NCBI GenBank assembly: GCA_003313425.1
Contig: NHZP01000047.1
Coordinates: forward strand, 1 to 64,000
Origin: Pseudopyrenochaeta lycopersici
Taxonomy: Eukaryota; Ascomycota; Dothideomycetes; Pleosporales; Pseudopyrenochaetaceae
Length of the DNA: 64,000 nucleotides
Direction of reading: 5' to 3'
Both the position numbers and the translations under genes were made by a program. The notes below the pieces were generated by a model. That model was not told the DNA's origin. It searched no databases and worked only from the letters and a program-made list of their open reading frames with translations. Each line of letters starts with the position of its first letter. Within the stretch, counting starts at the first letter, position 1. Shown in pieces: positions 12,498-25,049 of this stretch.

Positions 12498-15150
12498 TTA
12501 TATAAATATATTAAGATAAACTTAAAAAAAATTTATTAAAGAATTATAATTACTAGTAAGATATTCTATATTATTTATACTAAAAAAGAATAAAAAATTA
12601 AGATTATATATTAACTACTAGAAACTTAATAATATTATAATAAAGAATTAATACCCTCTACTAAATATAGTAGAATTAAGGAATTAATTAGCTTTTATAA
12701 AAGTCTTTATAGTATTAGACTTAAGAAAAGTATATATCTTTATTTATATAAAAGAAAGTAAAGAATAGAACACTATATTTAGAATACGCTATAGCTACTA
12801 TAAGTATATAGTAATACCTTTTAGTCTTACTAACGTACTAGCTATATAATAGGTACTTATTAATAATATACTAAGAGAGTACTTAGATATATTTATTATT
12901 ATATACTTTAATAATATTCTTATATACTTTAATAATTTATAGGAATATATTAAGTATATTAAAATAGTCTTTACTTATTTAGGAAGAGCTAGCTTACTAC
13001 TTAAACTTAATAAATATAAACTTTATAAAAAAGAAGTTAAATTCTTAAGATATACTATAAGTATATATAGAGTAAAAATAAGTAAAAAAAAAATTAAGAG
13101 TAGTAAAAGAATAGCCTAAACCTAAAATAGTAAAAGATATATAGTTATTTATAAAATTTATTAACTTTAACTAATAGTTTATTAAAGACTTTTCTAAAAA
13201 ATCTATCTTACTTACTAAACTTATAAAGAAAAAAATAAAATAAGAATAAAGAAATAAATAAAGAAAAGTATTTTAGATACTTAAAGAAGACTATATTATA
13301 CTACTAGTATTAATTATATTCTAAATAAGAGAACTTTTATAGTTTAAAATAGATACCTTAGACCTTATACTAAGCGTAATAGTAAAATAAGAACGTAATA
13401 AGAAATAGTACCTAATTACCTACTACTTAAAGAAATTTATAAACCTTAAAGAATAGTATAACGTGTATAATAAAGAGCTTATAGTAGTTATTAACGCCTT
13501 TAACTACTAGTAGATTTACGTAGAGAGCTACTTAGACTTTATAATATTTATAGATTATAAAAACTTAGTTAATTTTACTACTACTAAGACTTTAAACTAA
13601 AGATAAGTTAGATAAGCTAAAATATTAAAATAATATAAGTTTAGGATTATATACACGCTAGGGAAAGATAATAGTAGAGCTAATACTCTTAGCTAAAGAA
13701 TAGATATTACTAAGATAAAAGTAATAATTAGTAATACTATCCTTTAAGTAAACTAGGATAGAAGCCTAAGACTTAATAAGGTATTAAATAATACTATAAT
13801 AATTATATCTAAAATACCTAAAGAATTATAAGAAGTAATTATTTAATAATACTATAATAACTTAGTATATAGTTACTTTAGAATTAAAAGAATAATAGAA
13901 CTTATATAGTAATACTATAGCTTTAAGAATATAAAAGCTAAAATTAAATATTTTATTAAGAAATATACAGACTATTATAAGAATAAATATAGTACTTATA
14001 TACTATATAGAGAAATATAAGCTATAGAGCTACTTAATAAGCCTTAAGTAGATATTTCTATAGACTTTATAATAAGGTTACTACTATCTAAAATTTTTAT
14101 AATAAAAATTAAGTATAACACTATCTTTAATATAGTCTATAAGTTTATAAAAGTAGTAAAAATAATACTATTTAGAAATAACTGTAATATAGAATAACTA
14201 GCGTTTATTATCTTAGATAGACTAATATAATACTATAGTATACTTAAGTCTATTATAAGTAATAGAGATAAGCTTTTTATATCTAACTTCTAGTCTACAC
14301 TAATAGCTATAATAGAGATAAAGAGAAAGTTATTAATAGCCTATTACCTATAAATAGATAGATAAACTAAAAGAATAAATAGAATAATAAAAACCTACTT
14401 AAGAATATATAGTAATTAATAATAAAATAATTAAGTTTTATTACTACTAATAGCATAACTAGCCTATAATAATAAATTATTAGAATTAACTAGAAAGATA
14501 CTATTCTTTACTAACTATAGGAGATACTCTAATCTCTTTATAAAGTTATATCTTAGTAAAAAAGCTAAAGTAGCTATAAAAACAGCTAAAGAAATAAAGA
14601 AAATATATAAATAACTCTAAGAAAATTTTAAGAAAGTATAATATAATAGTATTTCTTACTAGAATAAGAAAAGAAAAATAGTACTTTAGCTAAAGAAGGG
14701 GGATAAAGTATACTTACTTATAAAGAATTTACGTGATAAGTAACTAAGTAAAAGTCTTAATTATATTAAAGTTAGACTATTTTTAGTTAAAAAATAAAAT
14801 AGACTTATAAATTATATACTTAAGCTACTACTAGATATAAAGATCTACCTATACTTCTATATCTCTAAGTTAGAACTAGCTAACTTTATAATACTATTAT
14901 AGAAAATATTTTAGTATAACTTAAAAGAAGAAAATAAGTTTAAAGTTAAGAAAATCTTAAGATACTAATAAAATAGAAGAACTAATAACCTAGAACTAAA
15001 CTTTAGTTACCTAGTTAAATAGAAGGGATACTTAAGCTTAGAGAGCACGTAAGAACTAGAGAAATATCTAAGAAACTACTAATAAAAAATTAGAGAATAC
15101 TAGAAAAGAGAAAAGGTTAAGAAGAAGAAATAATAAACTTAAAAAGTAGG
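12498..15150 (+). pseudogene. RT, RNase H, integrase and chromodomain of element C
   Basis: Continuation of C pol after the B insertion. The RT active site at 12904-12915 reads YFNN where YxDD is expected (both Asp to Asn, the G-to-A change RIP gives). A degenerate H2C2 zinc region begins near 13890, followed by DISIDFII at 14049-14073, the first catalytic Asp of the integrase. A chromodomain-like segment (FSYLVK, KGYLSLEST, ELEKYL) spans about 14998-15110, which places it with the chromoviruses. Stops are too many for function. Confidence 0.8.
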
Positions 15151-15736
15151 GACCTAACTAGGCTCTACTAGAGTTACTAACTAGTCTAAGGCACCTATAG
15201 TAGACTATACTATTAGAGAAAAGCTAGCTAAAGTATTAGTAGCTAGATAAGGAGCTTCTTTAGTAAACTCTAACTTCTTATTATTATTATATATCTCTAA
15301 CGCTAGATATAACACTTTCTTCTACGCCCTCTCCTCTACTTATTTTAAAATTACCTTATTCTAAAGTAACTATATAATTACAGTTACTAATAACTTCTTA
15401 TTATTATCTACTTCTTTTAATACTCTTTATAAGTCTTATCTAAAGAAGCTTATAATATATTTATATATAGCTTCTTTAAATAAGTATATTTAGTACACTT
15501 TAAATTTAAATCTAGTATAATATAATAAATAATATTATCTCTAAAATACTTATTATAATAAATTTAGTAATAGATTTAGTATAAAAGATTTTATTATAAA
15601 GATATAAATTATAAATCTAGGACTTAGATAATATTTTTATCTTACGTTACTATAAACGTAAGGCACGCTCGCCTTTAAGCTAATCTAGTAGTGTACTACG
15701 TAATTTAAGATAAGTCTTAAGAAAGGAAGAAGATAG

Positions 15737-16130
15737 TGTTAGGATCTAAGATCCTAGGTAGGAAAGGGACAACCTAAGAACTAGCAGCTAGTTAAGAAGC
15801 GCTAGTATCCTACTCTATTACACGTTATGTAACTGCTTACTCTACTAAAGATAAGCGCTTACTGCGCTTATAGTAAGCGTAATAAGCGCGCTATATATAT
15901 AGATTACTATAATAGGCCCTTATAGATTATTATATTTAACTTAATATTATACTCTATAGTATAGTAATACTAATACTAATTATTCTTAACTCTTAGTACT
16001 CTTTATAGAAGCACCCTCTTACTATCTTAGTATTAAACCTCCCCTTTTATATAGTCTCTTACTCTATCCTAGAGAACTAACCTTATAGTCTTATTAGTTA
16101 TCCTTACTAATAGCCTTTAAGATCTTTATA
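15737..16130 (+). repeat. 3' LTR of element C
   Basis: Starts TGTTAGGATC and ends GATCTTTATA. The 3' half (about 15930-16130) aligns with the gag-proximal half of element A's LTR. The 5' LTR of C is not in the window, so no terminal repeat pair or target duplication can be checked. Between pol and this LTR (15150-15736) I see AT-rich 3' sequence with no recognisable coding frame. Confidence 0.65.
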
Positions 16131-16265
16131 ATTATATATAAAGATAGTTTATATTCCTACTATAATATGCTATTAAATAAGTAGAAAGATATAATAGATG
16201 TATTCTAATTTTTATTTTTATTTACTATTTATAGTTTACTAGTAATTACTAGTAAATATCTGTTA
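16131..16265. other. AT-rich spacer between element C and a family D LTR
   Basis: Short AT-rich stretch with no recognisable frame or repeat. It may be D internal sequence degraded beyond recognition, since a few words near 16266-16293 still match the D leader. Confidence 0.4.
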
Positions 16266-16599
16266 CTACTATTTCTAAAGAGAGTAATCCTAATATTAAG
16301 ACTAGTTTTATATAGTTATAGCCTAGACTTTAGAGTTATTAGAGTTAGATAAGTATAAAAGAGTTTAATAAGAGATAATTAGGTTATATTAGTAACTTAA
16401 AGGATTGTTGCTGTATAGGCAGGATCCTAAGAGGCTTTTATATTACTTTTACCTTGTACCTAGGACTAATTAGGCTAAAGGAAGCTAACCCCGCCCTTAA
16501 TAGCCCTAATCTAGCCTATTATAGGCTAAACTAGCTAAGTATACCTTAGGTACACTAGACTTGTTAGCTAGTCTAGTTAGGAGTTATTAACTCCTAACA
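16266..16599 (-). mobile_element. Family D LTR with a short internal stub
   Basis: 16294-16599 aligns over its full 306 bp with the D LTRs at 3675-3980, 24505-24810 and 32004-32309. About 25 bp to its left match D leader sequence (TCTAAAGAGAGTAATCC), so it is the 5' end of a minus-strand copy rather than a solo LTR. It is more RIPped than the others: its outer end reads CTCCTAACA for CTCCTGACA. Confidence 0.75.
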
Positions 16600-17641
16600 A
16601 TTATCGCTAAGATAATATCTAATTAATTTATAAAATCTTAGATATAGTTTAGCTATAAAGTGTAAAGTCTAGTAATACTATTACTTATAAAGTTACTTTT
16701 ATATCTTAAAGTAGTATAGTATTATTTAAAAGTAATTAAGAATTTTTTATAAATTTAAGTTTAAAAATTACTATCTCTCTTTAGGTTTTTTTTTAAGAAT
16801 CTATTAAAGTTTACTTTTATAATCTTTTATTAATAAGTTTTTAGTTTCTAGTATTATACACCTATTTAATATACTTATGTTGCAAACAACGCGCTGTAAC
16901 CTAGGGTACGGTAGGCTCACGTGCGCGCTCACGTGCAAGCTGATGGGCAAGCTCACGCAGGAGACACCTAAAGGTAGACTCACGTGCGCGATCACGTGCG
17001 CGCTTGCGCACGCGTACACGCTGCTCACGCTCCTACCGTATAATAGCCCCTGTAATAGGCCGTGCTCAGCTCTCCTTTATATAGCTAGCTCTTAAAGCCT
17101 CCTAGACAAAACAGTAGTCCATCTCATAGATTACCTGGGTAACTGTTGCCAAGCTCTCCCTTTTCCTCCACAACTTACTAATAAAGTTATTTTATAAAAA
17201 GTTAAGTTAAATTACTACTATAGATATTTTTTATTCTAATATTTAAATTAATAACAGTATCTAGTTATAAAGTAAGACTTCTACTCTTATCTATAACTCC
17301 GTTTTCTTTATTAATTCTATATCTTTACTTTAGAGAGTAAATTTAGCTTTATAGTAGTAGATAAATATTAATTTCTATTTAATCTTAGTATCTATATTTA
17401 TTATAGTTTATTAGTTTCTAATATTACTAGAGACTATAACTAGCTATCTAAATAAGTATTTATTTATAGAGTACTTTACTAATTTTTCTTATTATACTTA
17501 CTATCTATACCTATTTAGCTAAGAAACCAAACTAACTTAGGAAATACTGTGCCAATGCACTTAGTAACGTGGCTACTAAGGGCATCTTAGTTATGAGTAG
17601 ATAAGCTTAGCTAGGGAAATCTAGGTATATAGGGAGATAGA
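16600..17641. other. AT-rich block with a GC-rich island, no gene recognised
   Basis: 16600-16870 and 17170-17520 are very AT-rich and carry no readable frame. The middle is the GC-rich island listed separately. From about 17525 the composition becomes ordinary. This last part (17525-17641) abuts the MFS pseudogene across the B copy 2 insertion and may hold its upstream coding sequence, but I could not read it convincingly. Confidence 0.5.
16877..17160. other. GC-rich island with four CACGTG boxes
   Basis: CACGTG occurs at 16918, 16930, 16981 and 16993: two pairs with identical 12-bp spacing, 63 bp apart, inside a CG-rich tract (GTGCGCG, CTCACGC). It is flanked by AT-rich RIPped DNA on both sides yet keeps its CpG dinucleotides. 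It could be the remnant of an LTR or promoter of another element, or a duplicated E-box array. Small ORFs over it on both strands are compositional. Confidence 0.4.
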
Positions 17642-17646
17642 TAGGA

Positions 17647-17877
17647 TGTAACGAAGTATCGTGAATCTAAATCTTAGTGTTGCAGCATAGTTACGCTAGA
17701 CCTCTTCTAGGGCTAGCGCGCACCGTAACAGACCTGCTTAAAACCTGCGCTGGCTGCGCGGAGCAAGGACAACAAGTATTATTCTCTCCTATAGCTAAGT
17801 AACAGTAATATAGAACTATCCCTTTACTATTATCTATAGTATAAAGTAAGTACTATTACCTAAAACTATACATTATA
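17647..17877 (+). repeat. 5' LTR of element B copy 2
   Basis: 231 bp, starting TGTAACGAAGTATCG. Its end is mutated to CATTATA where the 3' copy reads CGTTACA. Confidence 0.85.
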
Positions 17878-17899
17878 TAATAATACTTCTCTGTATAAT

Positions 17900-20800
17900 A
17901 GTCTAGAGATAGTTCCCTCTACGTAATCTAGTAAATAGGCCGCCTCTGCTAGCAAGACGCCTAACCCCCCTATTAAAGTTAACCTGCAGGTAGACGAAGA
18001 ACTACTAACTCTTAGCGCGAGCACACCTTTAACTCTTAAGGAGCGCATCCTAGCCGCTAAAAAGAGACGTAATAAGCTCTAAGCGCTTCTACGCCTACGC
18101 GTAATTAAGGAGGAAATTATACAGCTAGAAAGTATTAAACGCGACCTTACTTTAGCCCTATTAGTAGATAGAACTCCTGAAGTTTAGGTTACAGAGGCGC
18201 GTAAGAGGAGCGCACCTAACGCGTCCCCGCCTCTATACGTAAAACGCACGCTTAAACCCTAAGATCTATCTAAATACTAAGGAAGGAACTTAAAGGAATA
18301 TTGCGAGTTTTTTCGCTTATATAAAGTAGTATTTTAACTCTTACTATAGGAATTTTATCTTAATAATAATAAAGTTATCTAGGCTATGTAGTACCTAGGA
18401 GGAGACCTAAGAGACCTTTAGTACACGCACTACGAGCGTACATTTAAAATAAATAGAATAACGCCTACCTAGGAATACTTTAAGCAGTATATGCTTAACT
18501 TACTATCTAACCTAATTAATCGCAGCCTTAAAGTGGCTATAGCGCACGCTTAGGCTATATAGTAGAAAGACTAGACTATTTAGTCCTTTGCAACCTACCT
18601 TAATATTATTAAAGATTAACTTACGCCCTATACTAAGGCGTAGAGAGTTTAGTATCTCTTCTTAAAGTTAAGGCCTAAATTACAGAGGGCTATTACTAAC
18701 TACTACTAGATTCCTGTAACCAGGGAGGATTTAATAGTATTAGGCTCTATACTTAAGCGGAACCTGCGCTAAGCTATACTAACGTAAGACTAGCATACGC
18801 GCAACATATCTAAGGGAAAATCCTAGGAAAGCACTCTAAAACATAAATTAAACAAGCCTTTCTGTAGACTATAAGATAAAAGTAAGGTTACCTGCTTTAA
18901 CTATAAGAAGGTTAGACACTACGCTAATAAGTACTAAAGCAGTAATCTAAACTACCTTCTAGTACGCATTAACTAGATAGGAAAAGGTTAAGCCTCACTA
19001 GTAATCTAGGAACAGTAAGGCGTATACCTATTAATATTTTACTAGGTATAAAGCGTAAGTACAGCGCAGCCGCAGAAACAGGCCCTAAGAAGGAACTCTA
19101 AGTTATCCTTAACTCTTAAGCTAACGTTAGCTTAATTAGTTAGAAGCTAGCTATTAAGATAAGACTACTACTACTTAAAGGAGCAGAGCTCCTAAGGCTA
19201 AGTTAGATTAGTACCTAGTGTTAGAACACCTACGCAGCATATAAGCTTTAGGTGCGCTTAATAGATAATAACAGCGTTAATTACTAAGCCTAGGTTACAG
19301 CGTACGGAGTAGATAAAGAGGGCGTTCCTCTTCTACTTAGCAACCTCTTTTTATAACAGCAGAATATTTATATTAACTATAGCTCTTAAACATAGCGTTA
19401 GGGATATACCTTAGCTAATATTAAGCTTGTTACTACTATAGAACTTTATAAAGATATAGAGTAAACTAGCTCTAACGTATACCTTCTAGGAGTACTACAG
19501 GTTACAGGTAAAGGTTTAGAGTGTAATACTTACATCTTTAGAGCGCGTGTTGCGCTAGAAGCGCGTATCCCTAACGTATTAGCTAACTACAGTAATATAT
19601 TTAATAACGAAAAGGCAGAAGCCTTACTAAATTTTAAAACTTCTAACTATACTATCCTACTTATAGCTAATAAAGAACCTCTATACAGTCTACTATATAA
19701 CCTCTCCGCGCATAAGCTTAAGGTACTCCGCAACTATATAGAGGACGCGCTACGTAAAGGCTAGATTTAGTATAGTATAAGTCCTGCAGGAGCCCCTATA
19801 CTATTTATCTCTAAGAAGGATAGAAAGCTTCGCCTCTATGTTAACTATTAAGGATTAAACGCCGTTATAATTAAAGATTGTTACCTGCTTCTGTTAATTA
19901 GAGAGACCCTAGATCGCTTATTAGGCGTACGTTATTATACTACCCTAGATCTTCGTAATACGTACTACTGCCTAAGAATTTAATTAGGAGATAAGTAGAA
20001 AACCGCCTTTTAAACTTAATATAGCTACTTTAAGTACTTAGTTATACTATTTAGGCTAACTAACGCCCTAGTAAGCTTTTAAGCATATATTAATAAGGCG
20101 CTTAGTAAATATTTAGACTATATTTACGTAGTTTACCTTAATAATATACTTATTTATACCTACAGTAAGGACATTATAATACACTAGCGTGCAGTACGCT
20201 CTATACTTAAAGCTTTATAAAAGGTAGAGCTCTTTACTAACCTTAAAAAGTATACCTTTACATTAAGTAAGGTCTACTTCCTTAGGTTTATTATTATAAC
20301 GCGCGGAATCTGCGCAGATCTAGCGCGCGTTAAGACTATTACTTAATAGCTACAGCTTATAAATATTAAAGAACTCTAGTCCTTTCTTAGGTTTACTAAC
20401 TTTTATTAACGTTTTATTAAGGGATACGCCTAAGAAATAGCTCCTCTTACTAATTTACTTAAGGGTAATTAGGATTTTTATTAAAATAATGCCGCAAATG
20501 CGTTATTTAGGAAGCTTAAAGAGCGCTTTTTAAGTGCGCTAATCCTGCGCTACTTTAACTCTGCTCTCGCGATACGCGTAGAGACAGATACGTCTACCTT
20601 CGCTATCTTAGGTATTCTATTACAGTTATTTAAAGATAAAAAATAGTATCTAATTACCTTTATATTAAGGAAGCTTTAGAGCGCTAAGCTAAATTATAAA
20701 ATATATAATTTAGAGCTCTTAGTAATTATATACAGCTTTAAGTAGTAGCGGCATTACCTTTAAGGTACGCAGCACACTATACAGGTCCTTAGTAACTATA

Positions 20801-22830
20801 ATAACCTACGCTCTATACGCGTAGTATAGAAGTTAAACCTACGTTAAGTACGTTAGGTAATCTATCTAGGAGCTTTTAATTTTAAAGTAAAGTACTGCCT
20901 AGAGAAAATAAACCCTATAGACAGCCCTTTATAAAGGGTAGATTACGTACAGGAGAACCTATTACTAACCTAGTTATTACCTACCTTATAGAATAAACTA
21001 CTAGTAAGAGTAGAGTATAGTAGAGTAAGAGGATCTACAGCTAGGCTTAGCTTAGTAGGCGCGTGTAAAACGCACGTTGCTATAGTTTGTAGAACTATAA
21101 AGGTCCCTACTGCTAGCGCTATAGAATATATACTATACGTGCTACGCTTACTAGCTAGAGTATTAGTTAGTAGCGAACCTGCGATAGTAGAGTCTAAAAC
21201 GTAGATAGAGACCTTATACTAACTATAGTAAGGGGACGCCTTTACTTAGTAGTAGATTATAGACTCTACGCGCGTAGAACGTACTTAAAGTAGTAAAGGG
21301 GCGCCTATTTAGCGTCTTAATAAAAGAAAAGTCTTAAGATATAATAGTAGAATATATATTCTAGAAGAACTAGCTATTAAGTAAGAGATTTTATTTTAAA
21401 ACTATAACACGTGTATAGTAGGCTACTTTAGCGTACGTAGAACGCTTAAGCTAATTAGAAGGCTATACTATTAGCTAACGCTTAGTTATAATATTTAGGA
21501 GTACGTAAGAACGTGTGCTGTTTACTAAAGGAGTAAAGCTCTAAGGTATAGTTAATATAGAAAGCTAGTACTTCTACTAGTTCCTAAGAATATATTTAAG
21601 GAAGTTACACTAGACTTTATTTCTAGGTTACTCCTAGTAAAGGATAGTTTAGGTTACGTGTTTAATATAATCTTTATAATTATTAATTACTTCTTAAAGA
21701 TAGCGCTTTATATACCCGCTTTAAAGATATAAGATGTAAAACAGTTTATAAAAGCTTACTTTAACTATATAATTTTAAAGTTTAGGGTACAGAAAGGTAT
21801 TATATTAGATAGAGGCCTTATCTTTACCTCCAACTTTTAGGCGGAGATCTACTACTAACTACAGGTAAAGCGTAAGCTGAGCACAGCTTTCTATCTATAG
21901 ATAGATAGGTAAACAGAACGCTAGAATTAAACGCTTAAACAATACTTTTAAGTCTTTGTATTAGTAGCTTAGGACAACTAGGTTAAGCTTTTAAGTACAG
22001 CTTAATTTACGTACAATAATTTAGTCTATAAGTTAACAAAATTAACTCCTTTCTATACTATATATAGTAAGCACTTACTAGTTACTTTACCTCCTAAGGA
22101 TAGTAGGCTAGAGGGGGAGATACCTAATATAATAGACAGAGTTAAGCGCATGCATAACGTAAGGACCGCGCTTATAGAACACCTACAAAAAGTATAAAAG
22201 TATTAAAGCTAATATTATAATAAAAAGTATAAGGATAAAGCATTCTACTAAGGAGATCTTATATTACTTAGCACTAAGTATATTAACTTAACCTACTAAC
22301 TAAATAAAAAGCTATCTAGTAAGTTTATTAGACCTTTTAAAGTATAAAAAGTAGTTAGAACGCAGGCATATCGCTTAATTCTACTACCTTACTACTATAT
22401 TTATAACGTATTCTATATCTTACTCCTTAAACGCTAGAAATCTTAGCAGGAAGAAGAGGAAAATACCTAGCTACCTAATATTACTCTTAAAGGAGAGGAA
22501 GTCTAAGAAGTTAAAAAGATCCTAGGCAAACGTATAAAGAAGGGCTAACTGTAGTACTAGCTAAGGTAGAAAGGTTATAATAAAACTTAGGATACCTAGA
22601 CTCTAGTATCAGATTTTAAAAATATAGATAACCTAGTTTAAAAGTTTAAATAAGAGGGAAGAGCTACGCGCTTAAGAAAGAGAAAGGAAGTATAAGCTAC
22701 GCAACTAAAGCGCTAAAGAGAAGTAAGTCTAAAAAAGAAAAGTAGAACTTATTATTATAGCCTTAGGCTTATAGGTATCTATAGAAAGCGAAAGAAAAAC
22801 CCTAAAAAACGCTAAAACTACCTAACCTTT
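17900..22830 (+). pseudogene. gag-pol of element B copy 2
   Basis: Gag starts near 17900 with a Lys/Arg-rich N-terminal region (LKERILAAKKRRNKL). A degenerate knuckle lies at 18893-18934 (CFNYKKVRHYANKY). RT begins near 19600; PAGAPILFISKKD is at about 19786-19824 and the active site at 20134-20145 reads YLNN for YLDD. Integrase shows VTLDFISRLLL near 21610 and LDRGLIFTS near 21810. A GPY/F-like segment and a chromodomain (VKKILGKRIKKG to KNIDNLV) lie at about 22510-22630, followed by a basic tail. Many TAG/TAA codons and the Asp-to-Asn changes in the RT site mark it as dead. Confidence 0.85.
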
Positions 22831-23022
22831 ACTACTTGCGCCGCACCTAATCTATTTCCTAGCCTTACCTGCGCTCTAAGCGCTACTAGCACCCCCTACT
22901 TGTTATTATTACTATTATCCTTACTACTACTACTACTACTATTCTAAAGCTAAGTAACCTGCCTCTAACCCCCTCCTCTATCGCTACTCTTGCTGTCGCT
23001 GCTGTCTAGGTTACTATTAGCG

Positions 23023-23949
23023 TTATTCTATAAAGATATTAGCTTACGCCCTAGATATAAGCGACCTATCTATATACTATGCGAGCCGCGTAGCCTATAA
23101 GCTGCTCTAGAGTAGCAGTAATTCTGCGTTATTTAACTAAGATTAGCTCTAGGAATTAGGGCGAGGTAGTAGGCACTTAGGTAGCTATACCTATAGGTGT
23201 GCTAGTATAGGTAGCGTAGTAGCAGCAGCTAGCGAGCTCTAGATTAAATTAGCGCTAGTAACGCGTAAGCTTAACGCTAGCTGTAATAACCGCGGTATTA
23301 GTTTAAGAGGTAGCAGCAGTAGTAACTGCTGTATTATATTAGTTACAGAGAACGTATAAGTAGTTTAAGTAAGTATTAAGCTTACAGGAGACCTGTGTTT
23401 ATTAATAACAACGCGCCTAGAGCGAGCTATAGGTTAAAGACTTATAGGAGTACAGGTACTATAATTACTATAGATATAGTAGTTACAGCGCTTATAGTCT
23501 AGGTTATTGCAGTTCTTTTTCTACTTAGTAATATTTTGCGCGCAGCGTAGGCACGTTATAACTATTACGTCTTAGTTAGCACGCTTATTAGCTGTAGCCT
23601 ACATAAAGGGCCTAGCACCGCGAAAGTGTAACTTCTTAATATACTTTAGATTTAGGTAATAGACTATAGTGTTAAGCGAGTTATATGCGTTACGTATGCA
23701 ATTTAATAGTGTTGTTATAATAGAGCAAAGGAGCAGCGTAATATTATAATAATACTAGAAAACTCTACTATTATAAAGTAGGTCCGCACCTTATTACTAG
23801 AGAATAAAAGTCTTAATTACCTTAACTTTGCTAGAGGCAGGAGCGTAAACACGGGGCGCTTATAATACATAACAATAAAGCGTATAGGACGCGTCTAGGA
23901 CGCGCGATTAAAACACATATATAGATACTCTTTTCTTATTTTCCTGTAT
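23023..23949 (-). pseudogene. Antisense ORF of element B copy 2, unknown product
   Basis: Equivalent of 6192-7118 in copy 1. The same frame is readable on the minus strand (VYYLNLKYIKK, RGARPF, CLRCAQNITK, YKRCNYYI) with a different but overlapping set of TAG/TAA interruptions; the start ATG has become ATA. Comparing the copies shows that Cys in one is Tyr in the other at several places, as expected of G-to-A changes. Its presence in both copies shows that the frame belongs to the element and is not a random insertion. Confidence 0.5.
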
Positions 23950-24010
23950 AGTTTTAGGTTTTTATTAAGGCTATTAATGCTGTTAGGACGCTAGCTAGAG
24001 GGGAAGGCTC

Positions 24011-24241
24011 TATAATAAAGTATTATAAATCTAAATCTTAGTGTTGCAGCATAGTTACGCTAGACCTCTTCTAGGGCTAGCGCGCACTGTAACAGACCTG
24101 CTTAAAACCTGCGCTAGCTGCGCAGAGCGGGGACGACAAGTATTATTCTCTCCTATAGCTGAGTAACAGTAATACAGAACTATCCTTTTACTATTATCTG
24201 TGGTGTGAAGTAAGTACTATTGCCTGAAACCATACGTTACA
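24011..24241 (+). repeat. 3' LTR of element B copy 2
   Basis: 231 bp, ending CATACGTTACA and followed by the TAGGA duplication. Here the 5' end is the mutated one (TATAATAAAGTATTA). Confidence 0.85.
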
Positions 24242-24504
24242 TAGGACCTCTTTAGCAGAGAAACATGGCATTTGCATTTCTTGGTGGATCGCAGCCAGTA
24301 GGATTTGCTATAGGTCTATTACTCGGTGGCCTTCTTTCTAATGCAATCGGCTAGAGATAAGGCTTCTACATTGCTTTAATTGTCAGCGGCAGTATTTTTG
24401 CTTTAGCTTTCTGGGCACTTCCACAGAGAGAGCAGAAGAGGTCCGACATATGGGTCTACTTGAAGGACAGAATCGATTGGACCGGGATCGTCATTGGAAG
24501 TGCC

Positions 24505-24810
24505 TGTCAGGACTAGTTCTATATGGTTATAGCCTAGTCCTTAGGGTTGTTGGGGTCAGATGGGCACAAAGGAGTTCAATAAGGGATAATAGGGTTGTAT
24601 TAGTAACTAGAAGGATCGCTACTGTACAGGCAGGATCCTAAGGGGCTTTTATGTTCCCCTTACCCCGCACCTAGGACTAATTGGGCTAAAGGAGGTTAAC
24701 CCCGCCTTTGATAGCCCCAATCTGGCCTATTATAGGCTAAACTGGCTAAGTATGCCTTAGGTATACTAGACTTATCAGCTAGTCTAGTTAGGTGTCATTA
24801 GCTCCTAACA
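24505..24810 (-). repeat. 3' LTR of element D
   Basis: 306 bp, TGTCAGGACTAG to CTCCTAACA on the plus strand. It differs from the other LTR mainly by C/T and G/A transitions. Confidence 0.9.
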
Positions 24811-25049
24811 TTATCCCCCCTCTTAGATAAAGACGTCTCGTCTCGTCCTAAGAAGATAGCTATATAACTTAGTTGTCCCTTATAAGGGCTATATTAGCGC
24901 AACCTAGCTAAATATAGTGCACATAAGAGTAAAAGAGGGTTGTAATTAGCAAATAGGCGTAGTGCCCTATACTACTAGGTAATCTATAAGTAAACCTAGG
25001 TAAGAGAAGGTTCTAGACTTTTAATTAAGTACAGACCTTCCGCACAGAC

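Larger units (their letters stand above)
3981..16130 (+). mobile_element. Ty3/Gypsy chromovirus C, heavily RIPped, split by element B copy 1
   Basis: Plus-strand element whose 5' part is missing: it starts in the middle of gag where the D fragment inserted. It is interrupted at 5899/12498 by element B copy 1 and ends with a 394-bp LTR at 15737-16130. Order visible: gag remainder, protease, RT, RNase H, integrase, chromodomain, 3' region, LTR. It is extremely AT-rich with stops in all frames, and looks the most heavily RIPped of the retroelements here and probably the oldest layer, since others lie within it. Confidence 0.85.
17647..24241 (+). mobile_element. Ty3/Gypsy chromovirus B, copy 2 (complete, RIPped)
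   Basis: 6595 bp with 231-bp LTRs (17647-17877 and 24011-24241) and 5-bp target duplication TAGGA (17642-17646 and 24242-24246). Same structure as copy 1 in reverse direction. The right flank runs straight into the MFS pseudogene reading frame, so this copy inserted in or beside that gene. Gag, protease, RT, RNase H, integrase and chromodomain are readable in order. Confidence 0.9.

Noticed and set aside
16266..16599. Solo LTR of family D
   Set aside because: About 25 bp of D leader sequence adjoins it on the inner side and no duplication brackets the LTR, so it is a truncated or nested copy.
16804..17095. Two small ORFs over the GC-rich island on opposite strands
   Set aside because: They reflect the CACGTG/GCGCG composition; no protein-like features.
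24450..24641. 63-residue ORF
   Set aside because: It spans the junction between the MFS pseudogene and the D LTR in a frame other than the MFS frame.
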